Shown here: positions 33,648 to 43,237 of the stretch, piece after piece
Numbering within the stretch: the stretch's first letter is position 1
How the letters are laid out: every line of letters begins with the position of its first letter
DNA from: Cuneatibacter caecimuris
GTDB lineage: Bacteria > Bacillota > Clostridia > Lachnospirales > Lachnospiraceae
NCBI RefSeq assembly: GCF_004216775.1
Contig: NZ_SGXF01000001.1
Span: forward strand, 422,828-486,827
DNA: 64,000 bases
Reading direction: 5' to 3'
Program-made: the position numbers and the translations under genes
The notes under the pieces: model-generated
The model's database searches: none
Seen by the model: the letters and a program-made list of their open reading frames with translations, nothing else
Told to the model about the DNA's origin: nothing

Positions 33648-34309
33648 TGGCCCACCTCAAATTTATATCCAATCCCTTTCACCGTAACCAGACAGTCAAG
33701 GCGCAGCTTCTTGCGCAGGTTTTTCACATAAGTGTCCACGGTCCGGTCGATGATTGGATTGTCGTCGCCCCACAGCTCGTCCAGAATTTGATTTCTGGTC
33801 AGAACGAGTCCCTTATGCTCCACAAAAAGGCGCAGCAAATTGATCTCCCGGGGCGTCAAATCGATTTTTCCCTCCCGGTCCCTTGCCGTATAGCCGGAGA
33901 AGTCCACGGTAACCTCACCGAACGTGATCGTGTCCTGCACTACGCTCTGCCCGCTTCGCCGAAGCAGCGCCGTAATCCGTTTTCCCAGCAAAACCATGGA
34001 GAAGGGCTTGGTAATATAATCGTCCGCCTGCTCGTCGAAGCTCTGTATCTGGGTATATTCATCCTCTATGGCAGTGAGCATGAGGACAGGGGCAGAGCTG
34101 CTGCGCCGGATCTCATGCAGCACGGCCAGTCCGGTCATTTTAGGGAGCATGATGTCCAGAACCACCAGGTCAGGCTTCTTCTCCTGAAAGTGCCGGACCG
34201 CCTCCGCTCCGTCATAGACCGGGATGGCCTCATGCCCGGCTGACTTCATATATTCACAGATAGCTTCGTTGGTTTTAGAATCGTCCTCTACAATCAATAG
34301 CGTTGCCAT
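33644..34309 (-). CDS. OmpR-family response regulator
   Basis: A 221-residue regulator: receiver with VEDDSKTNEAICEYMKSAGH, phospho-Asp in LVVLDIMLPKMTG and Lys in DDYITKPFSMV. The C-terminal winged helix has DLTPREINLLRLFVEHKG and IDRTVDTYVKNLRKKL, ending in TVKGIGYKFEV. ATG 34309 with AGGAGG is preferred over 34318. First gene of the module regulator-kinase-permease-ATPase-lipoprotein (34.3-30.0 kb), so autoregulation and control of the exporter are likely. Confidence 0.88.
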   Translation of the reverse strand: MATLLIVEDDSKTNEAICEYMKSAGHEAIPVYDGAEAVRHFQEKKPDLVVLDIMLPKMTGLAVLHEIRRSSSAPVLMLTAIEDEYTQIQSFDEQADDYITKPFSMVLLGKRITALLRRSGQSVVQDTITFGEVTVDFSGYTARDREGKIDLTPREINLLRLFVEHKGLVLTRNQILDELWGDDNPIIDRTVDTYVKNLRKKLRLDCLVTVKGIGYKFEVGQ

Positions 34310-34410
34310 GTAAATCACCTCCTGTCTTAGTATACCATCTCTATGTGGAATGAGTATGAAATTAATATATTCTGTAAAAAGTCCTCTGGGAATGAAGGTA
34401 TAACTTAGTC

Positions 34411-34448
34411 AAAAAACCGCTGAAGTTTCACGGCCTCAGCGATTTTTT
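34411..34448. terminator. Rho-independent terminator after the sigma/anti-sigma operon
   Basis: CGCTGA (34418-34423) and TCAGCG (34436-34441) with a 12-base loop, flanked by A6 on the left and T7 on the right. It can stop transcripts from the 34495 gene and may act in both directions. Confidence 0.6.
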
Positions 34449-34494
34449 TGATGAAAAACTTATTTACAGCCTATTTGAAGGGTTAAACAGATCG

Positions 34495-35232
34495 TTATTT
34501 ATTGATGGATTGGATAATGGATAACATTTCTCTGGCTGTTTGCGAACCGTCAGGGGTAATGCCGACATAAATATCACCGTAGGAAATGTGGAAGGTCCCG
34601 TCCACCATGCTCTGCTCAAGTGTGCTTTCAGATATGTCCGCAGTATCATGGATTTCTCTATGGGTTCCCGGTTCATAGTTCATCACAAAAACAGCAAAGC
34701 TTTTCCCCGTTGTTTTCCCAACAGCAGCTTCCCCCACATCGTTAAAGGTTGGAATCGGAATTGTTCCGCTAAGATATGTCACTCGCAGCATATAGTATTT
34801 TGTTCCATTTTTCATTGTTGTTTCGTATACGCTGGCGTTGCCAAACGTATATCCATCCGGCAGTTGAGTCGGAAGATATGAGCCTAAATCTGTCATAGCA
34901 TATGCCGCAGTTTGGTCGACCTCTTTCATGGTTGCATTTTCAACATCCTGTATCTTCTCGGATGCCGGATAAACGGCAAGAGACGAGATGATAGGATCTA
35001 CTGTCTCTGAGACACTGCCGCCAGGCTGTACGCCAGGGCCGGCGCCAGGTCTGGATGGGGCATTCAAACTCTGGTACATGACAGCGCCGCCAACCAGCAA
35101 ACACAAGCAGGCCGCCATGGCGCCCCATTTAATCCAAGCAGGTTTCCTGGCTCTCTTTTTGTACTGGAAAATCTCTTCAATATATTTGTTGTCCATTTCG
35201 TTCATAGCTTCGGAAAATTTTTTTGAGTTCAT
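34495..35232 (-). CDS. Membrane protein, probable partner (anti-sigma) of the ECF factor
   Basis: A 245-residue protein with a cytoplasmic N-terminus (FSEAMNEMDNKYIEEIFQY), one membrane helix (WGAMAACLCLLVGGAVMY, about 36-53) and an extracytoplasmic domain of about 185 residues ending in ISYGDIYVGITPDGSQTARE. It overlaps the ECF sigma gene by four bases. This layout, frequent in Lachnospiraceae, suggests an anti-sigma or signal-transducing partner; I do not see a classic zinc anti-sigma motif, so the mechanism is unclear. Confidence 0.6.
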   Translation of the reverse strand: MNSKKFSEAMNEMDNKYIEEIFQYKKRARKPAWIKWGAMAACLCLLVGGAVMYQSLNAPSRPGAGPGVQPGGSVSETVDPIISSLAVYPASEKIQDVENATMKEVDQTAAYAMTDLGSYLPTQLPDGYTFGNASVYETTMKNGTKYYMLRVTYLSGTIPIPTFNDVGEAAVGKTTGKSFAVFVMNYEPGTHREIHDTADISESTLEQSMVDGTFHISYGDIYVGITPDGSQTAREMLSIIQSINK

Positions 35233-35786
35233 ACATATACCCCTCTTTCAGTTAAATACTCCATCAGTTTTTGACGGATACGGGTCAGGCGGACGGTGAT
35301 ATTTTTCTCAGTTAGTCCCACAAACCCGGCTATATCTCTACAGCTATCGGCAAACCAATAGCGCCGCATGAAAATGACACGGTTTTCTTTGGTCATAGTA
35401 TCAAGAAAGCTTTCAATGATACGGGCTAATTCTTTGGCCTCGATCTCACATTCTACTGTCTTCGGGTCTGTGGTACAGGCTTCTATTTCCTCCATGGCAA
35501 TGGTATAGGTACTGTTTCGTTTGGCTGCTGCTGTCCTGTAATAAATTTTCAATGAAATATTCCGGACGATTTTACAGATATAGGTGAGCAAGGGGCTTGG
35601 CCTGGCTGGAGGAATTGTGTTCCATGCCCCTAAGTAAGCATCATTGACACATTCCTCCGCATCCTGCCTGCTGTTCACAATGTTGTACGAGAGCTTATGG
35701 CAAAATTGGCCGTACTTGATATCCAGCTCTTGTATAGCCTGTTCTGAACGCTCGAAAAATAAATCAATAATCTTTTCATCTTCCAT
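35229..35786 (-). CDS. ECF-type RNA polymerase sigma factor
   Basis: A 185-residue sigma-70 family protein: region 2 (FCHKLSYNIVNSRQDAEECVNDA with the following LGAWNTIPP) and region 4 (MTKENRVIFMRRYWFADSCRD, then IAGFVGLTEKNITVRLTRIR). ATG 35786 is preferred over an adjacent TTG at 35789 because GGTGG sits eight bases upstream. It is coupled to the downstream membrane gene. Its regulon and inducing signal are unknown. Confidence 0.88.
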   Translation of the reverse strand: MEDEKIIDLFFERSEQAIQELDIKYGQFCHKLSYNIVNSRQDAEECVNDAYLGAWNTIPPARPSPLLTYICKIVRNISLKIYYRTAAAKRNSTYTIAMEEIEACTTDPKTVECEIEAKELARIIESFLDTMTKENRVIFMRRYWFADSCRDIAGFVGLTEKNITVRLTRIRQKLMEYLTERGVYV

Positions 35787-35881
35787 CAATCATACCACCT
35801 CCTTTCCCTCTTCACTTATATACTACGGATTTATTGCCGATTACTACATTAAGTTCTAAACTTTACTGATCTTTGCTTGAA

Positions 35882-36035
35882 AAAAACGGCAACTGTATCA
35901 AATAAGATGCAGCTGCCGCTTTTGGTTCCCTTACAACATTAACACGATTTAATTCTTAAATATTCCCCAATTTCCTACCCCTTGAGTAACACACCGCCGG
36001 GTTCTATATTATCAGCATTGCATCTACGCGCCACG
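35882..36035. repeat. Direct-repeat unit 1 (hairpin plus queA-end copy)
   Basis: Contains a hairpin (CGGCAACTGTATC at 35887-35899 with GATGCAGCTGCCG at 35906-35918). Farther along it has a segment resembling the sequence after queA, and the codons for DAMLI plus stop, like the queA end (GDAMLIV). It is a diverged copy of the unit at 38198-38490, in the same orientation, on the other side of the HipA-like islet. Confidence 0.6.
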
Positions 36036-36351
36036 CTTAATCCCAGTAAAATGACGTACTGCGAACTATAGCTTTCCTTTAATAATTATACGTTTTTGTG
36101 ACATGAATAGCAACCATCCCTTTACTGGATTACAGTACGTGAGTTTTCGTTCACCACTCTGTTTTCCGGATACTTATGAGGTTAGCTGCCATAGCCTGCT
36201 AATGGTGACTCTTATTGGAGGCCGTAGTGAAAGACCTGTAGATGATGTGCCGAGAAGGAGGACGATTGCACTGCTATACAAAATACAACAAAAAATATGC
36301 AAATAAGTATAAGAAATAGTGCCAGTCGTCCTACGCCTCATGCTCTGCCTC
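36036..36351. other. Non-coding stretch between repeat unit 1 and the DUF2442/HTH gene
   Basis: No convincing gene. An imperfect inverted repeat (AGGACGA with TCGTCCT, about 36261 and 36326) flanks a short AT-rich stretch and may be the terminator of the islet. A plus-strand ORF at 36103-36306 has no ribosome site or family match. Confidence 0.4.
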
Positions 36352-37167
36352 TCAACGCCACTTTCGCTGTGTGATTTCATTTTTCAGAAACAATTTATTT
36401 TTAGGCGTGGCTTTTATGGGGTGAAGCTTGTTGCGGCGGATTAAGTCTTCAATATTTTGCCTTGAACACTCAAGCAGTTCAGCCGCTTCCGCAGTGTTCA
36501 CAATCCGGTTCTTGACGAAGCTGCGAAAATCATCCAGAGAAAGCGGTACCACCTCACCATTTTCATACAGCTGATCATCCGCCAGATTCAGATTATCCCC
36601 CCAGCAGACGCCATAACCACCGGCTTGTACCGATACGGTGTTGTACAGTGCATCATTTACAAGCAGCGGCGAAAAAGCAGCCTCCTTTTTAAGAAGTTCC
36701 TGCACATCACACTTTCTGACAACCCCGTTCCGAAAGAAAACCAGCAGGTGTTTGTCTGTAAGAGGAACCACATCCTCCACCTTCTTCTGAAAACGGTCAA
36801 TCAGTATGATGGGCATGTCACTCTCTGCCATCGGTACAAGATAATAGTCGTCTTGAGCGCAGCGTCCCATGCCCAGCATCAAAAGCTCGTATTCGTCGTA
36901 CTCACTCAGTCCATTGTCACGCAGTATCTGACCGAGATTTTGCCGATCCGAGGGAACAATGCGCTGCTGTACCCAAAGCTTGCTCCAGTAAGCGTTCACG
37001 GTCCGTTCGCCGCGCTTGGCAAAGGAAGACAGCAGCAGCGGCGTTTCCCATGGATCAGCGTCTTCCGGCAGTTCAATATAAAAACGTTTTTCCCCTTCAT
37101 AATAAATCAGATAAGCTAAATCCACACTCTGCGGATCAAGTTCGTCCCTGATTGCAAAAATCTTCAT
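36352..37167 (-). CDS. DUF2442-like protein with C-terminal helix-turn-helix
   Basis: A 271-residue protein. The N-terminal half is not recognised. Residues about 150-220 (HLLVFFRNGVVRKCDVQELL; YGVCWGDNLNLADDQLYENG) match the DUF2442 pattern. The C-terminus (NTAEAAELLECSRQNIEDLI followed by RRNKLHPIK) is an excisionase/MerR-like helix-turn-helix. It overlaps the HipA-like kinase gene by 32 bases. DUF2442 proteins often lie in toxin-antitoxin-like pairs, so a DNA-binding antitoxin or regulator for the kinase is a reasonable inference. ATG 37167 is preceded by GGTGG at seven bases. Confidence 0.65.
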   Translation of the reverse strand: MKIFAIRDELDPQSVDLAYLIYYEGEKRFYIELPEDADPWETPLLLSSFAKRGERTVNAYWSKLWVQQRIVPSDRQNLGQILRDNGLSEYDEYELLMLGMGRCAQDDYYLVPMAESDMPIILIDRFQKKVEDVVPLTDKHLLVFFRNGVVRKCDVQELLKKEAAFSPLLVNDALYNTVSVQAGGYGVCWGDNLNLADDQLYENGEVVPLSLDDFRSFVKNRIVNTAEAAELLECSRQNIEDLIRRNKLHPIKATPKNKLFLKNEITQRKWR

Positions 37168-37966
37168 AGCGCTTCCACCTCTTCCAGAGCATCTCCCATA
37201 TTTTATCCCGCCATACCTGCGGCATCGTTTCTTCCAGGCCGTCAAACAGCTTCTCCCGGTCCGTCTCACAAAGCGGATTAAGCTTTGGCACCTGCCCGGC
37301 AGGAATCAGTTTTAAGTTCTCCCAGGCAGAGCGCGAACCGACAAAGCACTGCACCGGCTTATCCTCCAGCGCTTGAACTTTTTCCACATCCTTTACATCA
37401 AGACAATTGAACAATAGCGACAGTCCATGATCAAAAAGCGGAGCCAGCCGCAGCGTCTTTTTTCTGGAATTGCGCAGCACCTCAATGTTTGCTCCGTGCC
37501 GGTCCCGATTAAGTATCAGGAAATCTGTCGCAAGCATCTGCCAAATATAGTCCGCCCACCCGTTTCGTATGCAGAACGCAAGCGGACTCTCGTCTTTCAA
37601 ACGCTCCGCCTGATAGAAAGCGTCCAACGCCAGCTTGCTCTCACCCGGCTGCTTAAAATCTCTGGAAGCGCACAGCCAGGTTGTGTGGGTACTTCCATCG
37701 ACCAAGACATCGGCGTGAATCAATTGATAGGATAAATGCTCAATACCAAGAATCGTCAAAAACCGGTCGACAATTACTTCGTTGACGCATTCATGCCCTA
37801 CAATTCCTTTAACTGCATCATAATTAGAGAGCTTATAATATGTCTTTTCACCACCCAAATCCGAGTATGCTTTCAAAAAAGAACCAGCTGTACCGGAAGA
37901 ATTTCGTATCTTAGACCAGGACAACCATGTCAAATCCTGTTTTTCATAAACAATCTGTTTCCGCAT
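37136..37966 (-). CDS. HipA-like protein kinase
   Basis: A 276-residue protein. The catalytic block is LATDFLILNRDRHGANIEVL (about 143-162) and LRLAPLFDHGLSLLF (about 170-184). These carry the Asp/Asn and metal-binding Asp of the HipA/PI4K-like kinase fold (N-x-D-x-H-x-x-N and D-x-G-like). The N-terminal part (GGEKTYYKLSNYD; VGHECVNEVIVDRF) supplies the Lys and acidic residue expected for ATP contact. It lacks the full N-terminal region of E. coli HipA. Start ATG 37966 has AAGG-type ribosome site. Its partner is the overlapping DUF2442/HTH gene. Whether it is a toxin or a signalling kinase is open. Confidence 0.72.
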   Translation of the reverse strand: MRKQIVYEKQDLTWLSWSKIRNSSGTAGSFLKAYSDLGGEKTYYKLSNYDAVKGIVGHECVNEVIVDRFLTILGIEHLSYQLIHADVLVDGSTHTTWLCASRDFKQPGESKLALDAFYQAERLKDESPLAFCIRNGWADYIWQMLATDFLILNRDRHGANIEVLRNSRKKTLRLAPLFDHGLSLLFNCLDVKDVEKVQALEDKPVQCFVGSRSAWENLKLIPAGQVPKLNPLCETDREKLFDGLEETMPQVWRDKIWEMLWKRWKRYEDFCNQGRT

Positions 37967-38197
37967 TCTGCACCTTACCTTCTTTCTTCATAATATTATA
38001 CCCGTTTTACTTGTCATATGTCAAGTGTTTGAAATTGGTTTAATTGCGACAGTCCAATATGCTTTTGATGACGCTACTTTTGCATTGAGTGACATGACTC
38101 AATGCAATGCGCAGGTTCTTTCCGATAATTGAAATAACTTTTCTTTAGCAATATCTGATCAACAGTTAGTATTATAAAAAACCCAGGCTAATTTTAA

Positions 38198-38490
38198 AAT
38201 GCGGCAACTGTATCCTATAGGACCCAGCTGCCGTTTACTAATAATTACTTATTAAGCTTGTATGAATATACGGGAAGCAGTGTAAAAAATGCTTTTTTAA
38301 AGGCCATTTTCACAAACAATCTTTTGGTCTATTTCATCCTAATAGAATGGTCTCGGTTATCTTTCCCCAGAGTTCTATTTGGTGACTTTCAAATGAAAAA
38401 ATTAACAATATTATATCTGAAATATCTCCCAATTTCCTCCCGCTTTAATAACATATCGTCGGGTTTCATACAATCAGCATCGCATCCCCA
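38198..38490. repeat. Direct-repeat unit 2, overlapping the end of queA
   Basis: Begins with a hairpin (CGGCAACTG at 38202-38210 and CAGCTGCCG at 38225-38233) that probably terminates queA. It ends with a stretch (about 38400-38490) that aligns with unit 1, including the queA stop codon and last codons. It is about 150 bases longer than unit 1. Together the units bracket a 2.2-kb islet. Confidence 0.6.
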
Positions 38491-39494
38491 AAACTAAAAA
38501 ACCTGTACCTCTCCTCAACCGCTTCCCGATATGCCTCCAGAATATGCTCCCTGCCTGCCAGAGCAGATACCAGCATCAGCAAAGTGGACTGGGGCAGGTG
38601 AAAATTAGTAATCAGCGCGTCGATGCATTTGAACCGGTAACCCGGGTAAATAAAAATCTCAGTCCAGCCGCTGCAGGCTTTCAGCAGGCCGGTAGCAGGG
38701 TCAGCCGCAGCTTCCAGGGTACGGCAGCTGGTGGTGCCCACGGCGATGACGCGCCCGCCTGAGGCCTTTGTTTCATTGATAATTTCTGCCGCATCTTCTT
38801 CAATCCGGTAAAATTCCGAATGCATGTGATGGTCCTGAACATGCTCTGCTTTCACCGGGCGAAAGGTCCCCAGGCCTACATGCAGGCAGACTCTGGCGAT
38901 TTTAACTCCTTTTTTTACAATCTCATCCAGCAGCGCTTCTGTAAAATGCAGACCAGCCGTAGGAGCTGCTGCAGATCCCTCGTGTTTCGCGTAAACTGTC
39001 TGATAGCGGTTTTTGTCCTTCAGCTCATGGGTGATATAGGGCGGCAGGGGCATCTGCCCCAGTTCATCCAGTATTTCTTCAAAAATACCTTCATATTCGA
39101 ACCGAACCAGACGGTTCCCTTCTTCCACCACTTCCATCACTTCTGCCTTCAGTTTTCCATCCCCAAAAGACAGTCTGGCCCCGGGACGAAGTTTTTTTCC
39201 GGGCCGGACCAGCGTTTCCCATACATGATCTTCTTTCCGTTTCAGCAGCAGGACTTCCACATGTGCTCCTGTATCTTCTTTTACGCCGAAAAGCCGAGCC
39301 GGAATCACTTTGGTGTCATTAATGACCAGGCAGTCGCCGGGCTCCAGCATGTCCACAATTTCATGAAAAATATGATGGGAGGTTCCGCCTGTTTTTTTAT
39401 CCAGCACCAGAAGTCTGGAAGCATCCCGTTTCTCAATGGGGTCCTGGGCGATCAGCTCCTGGGGAAGTTCATAATCAAAATCTTTTACGTCCAT
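38466..39494 (-). CDS. queA: S-adenosylmethionine:tRNA ribosyltransferase-isomerase
   Basis: A 342-residue QueA. It starts [20 protein letters not shown] and has [59 protein letters not shown] and [19 protein letters not shown] in the normal order and length. It transfers ribose from SAM to preQ1-tRNA to form epoxyqueuosine. ATG 39494 has GAGAGGA upstream. Its stop codon lies inside repeat unit 2, so its 3' end is also the boundary of the HipA-like islet. No other queuosine gene is in the window. Confidence 0.95.
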   Translation of the reverse strand: MDVKDFDYELPQELIAQDPIEKRDASRLLVLDKKTGGTSHHIFHEIVDMLEPGDCLVINDTKVIPARLFGVKEDTGAHVEVLLLKRKEDHVWETLVRPGKKLRPGARLSFGDGKLKAEVMEVVEEGNRLVRFEYEGIFEEILDELGQMPLPPYITHELKDKNRYQTVYAKHEGSAAAPTAGLHFTEALLDEIVKKGVKIARVCLHVGLGTFRPVKAEHVQDHHMHSEFYRIEEDAAEIINETKASGGRVIAVGTTSCRTLEAAADPATGLLKACSGWTEIFIYPGYRFKCIDALITNFHLPQSTLLMLVSALAGREHILEAYREAVEERYRFFSFGDAMLIV

Positions 39495-39508
39495 TTTTAT
39501 CCTCTCTT

Positions 39509-42028
39509 TCAGCAAAAACATTTCCAATATTTCATCAGGAATCGCTCCCAGCCGTTCATCCGGCGCAGTTCCTGCCGGCAGATCTTTTCATACAGAGCAG
39601 CCGATTTCTGTACCTGTCCGGCAGTCGCCTCTTTGCTGCTGAACCGGACCTGCTGAAGCATTTCCAAATAATCTTCATATTCCCCTGCTTTCAAATACCC
39701 ATATTTCTGCACTGCTTCCCCGTCCTCTGTTTTATCTGTCAGCGGCGCGCCCATCCAGGCAGTCAGTTTTTTCATCTGGCCGTAGCTGTACAGCACTGCC
39801 TTCCGCCTGTCCTTCTGCATCATCTTTTTCCTGCGCCTGTCCACTGTTGTTTTTCTGCGCAGCGCCACGGCTCCTGCCAGAAGCAGAATTCCGCCGGCAG
39901 CAGCCCCTGCGGCAGCCAACAGCTTTCCTGCGTTACCCGCGGGACTTTTCCCATTGCTGCCATGCCCTTCTGCACCTGCTTCACTGATCTCCCCGGAACT
40001 GGTTTCTGTGCTCAGGGAGTGGGGCAGCGTTCTGCTTGCCGTTTCCGTCCCCCGCGATTCTTCTTCAGAGGATGGCGCCGTACTTTCCAAGACGGCGGGA
40101 AGCGTTTCATTTTCCTGTGGTCCGGCATAACCCGGCGTCATTTCCACTGGAATCCAGCCAATTCCTTTGCAAAAGATTTCCACCCAGGCATGGGCGTCGG
40201 AATCCTTTACTGAAATATTTTCTGTTCCTCCTGCTGTTCCCGTGAGATAGCCCTCCGCAAATCTGGCCGGTATTCCCAACATGCGAAACAGCACCACGCC
40301 CGCAGAAGCGAAATGAACACAGTAACCTTTTTTCTGCGTGAACAAAAAATATTCTACAAAATCTTCTCCTCCCGGCGTCCTGCCCGGGCTGAGAGAATAC
40401 ACAGCCTCCTGGGCCAGCGTTCTCCGCACAAAGGAAATACATTCCTGCATGGACTGAAAATCTCCGGCAGTAAGCCCCTCCATCATTTCCCTGGTCTGCT
40501 CCAGGCCTTTCTCCGGCAGAGCGGTATAAATCTCCATCACTCTTCTTTCATATTCTTCAGAGTCCTCCATAGATATTTTCCCGCTTTTTTTCACTACGGC
40601 CTCAGCCTGCGCGGCCATAGTCTCCTCTGATCCGCCGAAAACAACAGACATGGGAATAGTTGGATAATACTCCAGAACGCCGTTTCCGCCTTCCCAGTAC
40701 AGATCCTGAACAGGGCTCAGGCCGCCTGACTCCTCCGGAAGCACGCCTTCCGGTACATAGGTGTAAGAACTGTCTCCTCCTGTCACTGTTACGTAAGCCT
40801 GAACCGGATCTTTCCCGGAGGCAGAAAGCGCACCAGCCAACACGTTCCCCTGCTCCACTGCTTCCCGGCAAAGCAGGCCCAGACGGCCGTTGTACGCCTC
40901 AGGCAGCGTTTCCGCCTCCCGGCGCGGCAGCTCTTCCCAGCCCGATCCAGTATAAACGCTTCCGGCATAACCTTTCAGGTACAGCGGACCCATGGGAGAA
41001 TTTGATGACTTTATATGCACCAGCAGGTGTTCTTCTCCGGTATAGACCAGTGTATCAGCCCGTCCTGTTTTTCCTCCGCTCATACCGCCGGTGAGAGTCA
41101 GAGACCAGGGGAGCCAGGAAGGACCGGCTTCCGCCATCAGCCGGTTCAGATCCAACCCTGCCATCCAGTCCTGAATGGAGAACCTGGCGCTTCTCTTTTG
41201 TTCCCCAAAGTTTTCCTGAAGCCGGGGCGCGGTAACAGACGCCAGCAGAACGCCGATACAAACCCAGGCCAGGCCGCACCAAAGTCCAGCACGCCTCTGT
41301 ACCAGCAGCTCCACCTGCTTTTCCGGCCTTGATACCATGATTCTTTTTTTCTTTCCGGCTGATTTTTTTCTTTTTTCCAGTCCCTGCAATGTCCCGGCGC
41401 AGAGCAAAGCCGGTATCAGGGCCATTCCGGACCATACGTCCGGCATCAGTCCCAACACCATGGGAACGCCGGGATTCAGCAGCAGCACAGGCAAAATGTA
41501 CCGCATTTTTATTTGTTTTACAGTTCCTGCAGCCATCAGAAAAGCAACCGGAAACATGATAAACAGCAAGGCAACAGATACTTCCCATCCCCCCGCTCCT
41601 TCCGGCTGGAACAGAGGGACATACCGCTTAAAGTAAGAATTATAGCGCAGTAAAACACAGTCCGCAATTTCCTGAATCCCTGCTGCAGCCATTCTGCGCA
41701 GCAGCAACAATAACAGCAGATATGCCGCCCATATTCCCGCTGTCAACAGCTTTTTATACTTTGAAGAAGAAAGCACCGCTCCCAGAGCCAGGGTTTCCGC
41801 AAAAAGCCCTCCAAAAACCACCGGTCCCAGCACCGGAACCTTCAGCGGAATGCAAATCCCAAAAACAGCAGAAAGCATCAAAACGTATAAGATCAGCCAG
41901 CGGAACTCCAGCAGCTCTGTCTGGTATTTTGCAATGCCAGCCGGCCTCTGCCTCCCGGATCTTTTATTTTCCTGAATGCGGACTTCAGGCCGGAACCTGA
42001 TCCCGCGCTCCATATCAGTCTTTTTCAT
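39509..42028 (-). CDS. Transglutaminase-like membrane protein (TgpA/DUF3488 type)
   Basis: An 839-residue protein. About seven N-terminal helices (about 40-270) come first, then an extracytoplasmic region with a transglutaminase core, [20 protein letters not shown] and [20 protein letters not shown] (Cys, His, Asp triad region, about 575-645). A Ser/Thr/Glu-rich linker and another helix ([20 protein letters not shown]) follow, and the C-terminal domain is cytoplasmic. It is the third gene of a MoxR-DUF58-transglutaminase operon, a common arrangement. Such proteins are thought to act in envelope protein processing; substrate unknown. ATG 42028 has GGAGG seven bases upstream. Confidence 0.87.
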   Translation of the reverse strand: MKKTDMERGIRFRPEVRIQENKRSGRQRPAGIAKYQTELLEFRWLILYVLMLSAVFGICIPLKVPVLGPVVFGGLFAETLALGAVLSSSKYKKLLTAGIWAAYLLLLLLLRRMAAAGIQEIADCVLLRYNSYFKRYVPLFQPEGAGGWEVSVALLFIMFPVAFLMAAGTVKQIKMRYILPVLLLNPGVPMVLGLMPDVWSGMALIPALLCAGTLQGLEKRKKSAGKKKRIMVSRPEKQVELLVQRRAGLWCGLAWVCIGVLLASVTAPRLQENFGEQKRSARFSIQDWMAGLDLNRLMAEAGPSWLPWSLTLTGGMSGGKTGRADTLVYTGEEHLLVHIKSSNSPMGPLYLKGYAGSVYTGSGWEELPRREAETLPEAYNGRLGLLCREAVEQGNVLAGALSASGKDPVQAYVTVTGGDSSYTYVPEGVLPEESGGLSPVQDLYWEGGNGVLEYYPTIPMSVVFGGSEETMAAQAEAVVKKSGKISMEDSEEYERRVMEIYTALPEKGLEQTREMMEGLTAGDFQSMQECISFVRRTLAQEAVYSLSPGRTPGGEDFVEYFLFTQKKGYCVHFASAGVVLFRMLGIPARFAEGYLTGTAGGTENISVKDSDAHAWVEIFCKGIGWIPVEMTPGYAGPQENETLPAVLESTAPSSEEESRGTETASRTLPHSLSTETSSGEISEAGAEGHGSNGKSPAGNAGKLLAAAGAAAGGILLLAGAVALRRKTTVDRRRKKMMQKDRRKAVLYSYGQMKKLTAWMGAPLTDKTEDGEAVQKYGYLKAGEYEDYLEMLQQVRFSSKEATAGQVQKSAALYEKICRQELRRMNGWERFLMKYWKCFC

Positions 42029-42030
42029 AT

Positions 42031-43224
42031 TCAAACCTCCAGATACAGCTCTTTCAGACAATCCTCTGTCCTGGAAAGCTGTATCCAGCGCCATTCCACC
42101 TGCCGTCCGGATTCCCGGGAGGGACCCTGCGCAGATATGGGTGATACTTCAAGCACTGTTCTGGCGCCCGGATAGGGCAGGCATTCCAGAATTCTCACAG
42201 CTTCGCCATCGGGCCTCCCGGTGATCAGATAGATATGGTGGAACTGTTTTCGGATCATGCCGTTTTCCAGCGCCCTCACAAGAGGCGGGAACTGATATGT
42301 GAAATTCTGGCGGATTACCTGCTCCCCCCACACATAGGTATCCTCTTCTCCCCTGACCGTCCGCTCTTCCATTTGATTCTCCACCTCCGAAGGCCAGCAG
42401 ATCTGATGAGGGCACTTTTCTGCTGTCAGCCCGGCAGAAAGGGACATAACAGTACGCACAATACCATCAAATTCCTCTGGAGACATCCCCTTTCCCGGCA
42501 TATCCGCAAGGAGAAGAACCGGACAGTCCACTGGTCTGGAAAAATCCTTTACCAGGAGTTCTTCCCCTCTGGCGCTCAGTTTCCAATGGACTTGCTGAAG
42601 CCTGTCTCCCGGCATGTACTCGTGCACATCGAATACTTCCGCCGGATCATTTCCCGGCCTGTTAGGATCATATTCCTGTGCGTCTCCCTGAAACAGAGAC
42701 GCAGCCCGGCTGATTCCCATCTGTACCGGCAGAGCTGGAGGAAGTACCGCCAGTTCTGCCTCTCCCTTTCTGATGTGTTTTGAAAACACAAACAGCCGGA
42801 TAAAATCAGAACAGCAGATTCTGGCTGCGGAAAGCTTCAGCACCCCACAATAGCTGCAGGAAAAAACAGTTTCAGCGCGCACGCTGCCCCTGGGCGGTAT
42901 CTGCACAGGAATCTTTTTTTTACAGAATACTTTTCCCTCTGAACCCCTGATTTTCAGCAGCACCCAGCCTGAAACTACAGGAAATACAGAATCATTTTCT
43001 AAATACAGGCTCAGTTTTATTTCCTGCCCTGTCTCCGCTTCCTGTCCGGACAGCGCTGCCTCAGCCCTGACAAATGGTACGGTCAATACAAGCTGAATCA
43101 GACTAACCACCGGCGCAAGCAGCGCGCTTCCCGCAAACACCCATACCACAGGATCGTCATATAAAAAGAGTACTGCTGCCAGGACGGGCAGCAGCAATAA
43201 AAAATATCCGAAGTTTTTTCTCAT
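42031..43224 (-). CDS. DUF58 domain protein
   Basis: A 397-residue protein with two N-terminal helices (about 5-45) and a DUF58 core: DVHEYMPGDRLQQVHWKLSA with FSRPVDCPVLLLADMPGKGM around residues 205-245. DUF58 resembles a von Willebrand A-type fold and partners with MoxR ATPases. The stop lies two bases before the start of the transglutaminase gene, so translation is tightly coupled. Function is unknown; a role in assembling or activating the transglutaminase is inferred. Confidence 0.85.
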   Translation of the reverse strand: MRKNFGYFLLLLPVLAAVLFLYDDPVVWVFAGSALLAPVVSLIQLVLTVPFVRAEAALSGQEAETGQEIKLSLYLENDSVFPVVSGWVLLKIRGSEGKVFCKKKIPVQIPPRGSVRAETVFSCSYCGVLKLSAARICCSDFIRLFVFSKHIRKGEAELAVLPPALPVQMGISRAASLFQGDAQEYDPNRPGNDPAEVFDVHEYMPGDRLQQVHWKLSARGEELLVKDFSRPVDCPVLLLADMPGKGMSPEEFDGIVRTVMSLSAGLTAEKCPHQICWPSEVENQMEERTVRGEEDTYVWGEQVIRQNFTYQFPPLVRALENGMIRKQFHHIYLITGRPDGEAVRILECLPYPGARTVLEVSPISAQGPSRESGRQVEWRWIQLSRTEDCLKELYLEV

Positions 43225-43237
43225 TCCCGCCCCCTTT

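Noticed and set aside
36103-36306. Small plus-strand gene of 67 residues
   Set aside because: No ribosome site, no recognisable features, in a repeat-bounded non-coding stretch.
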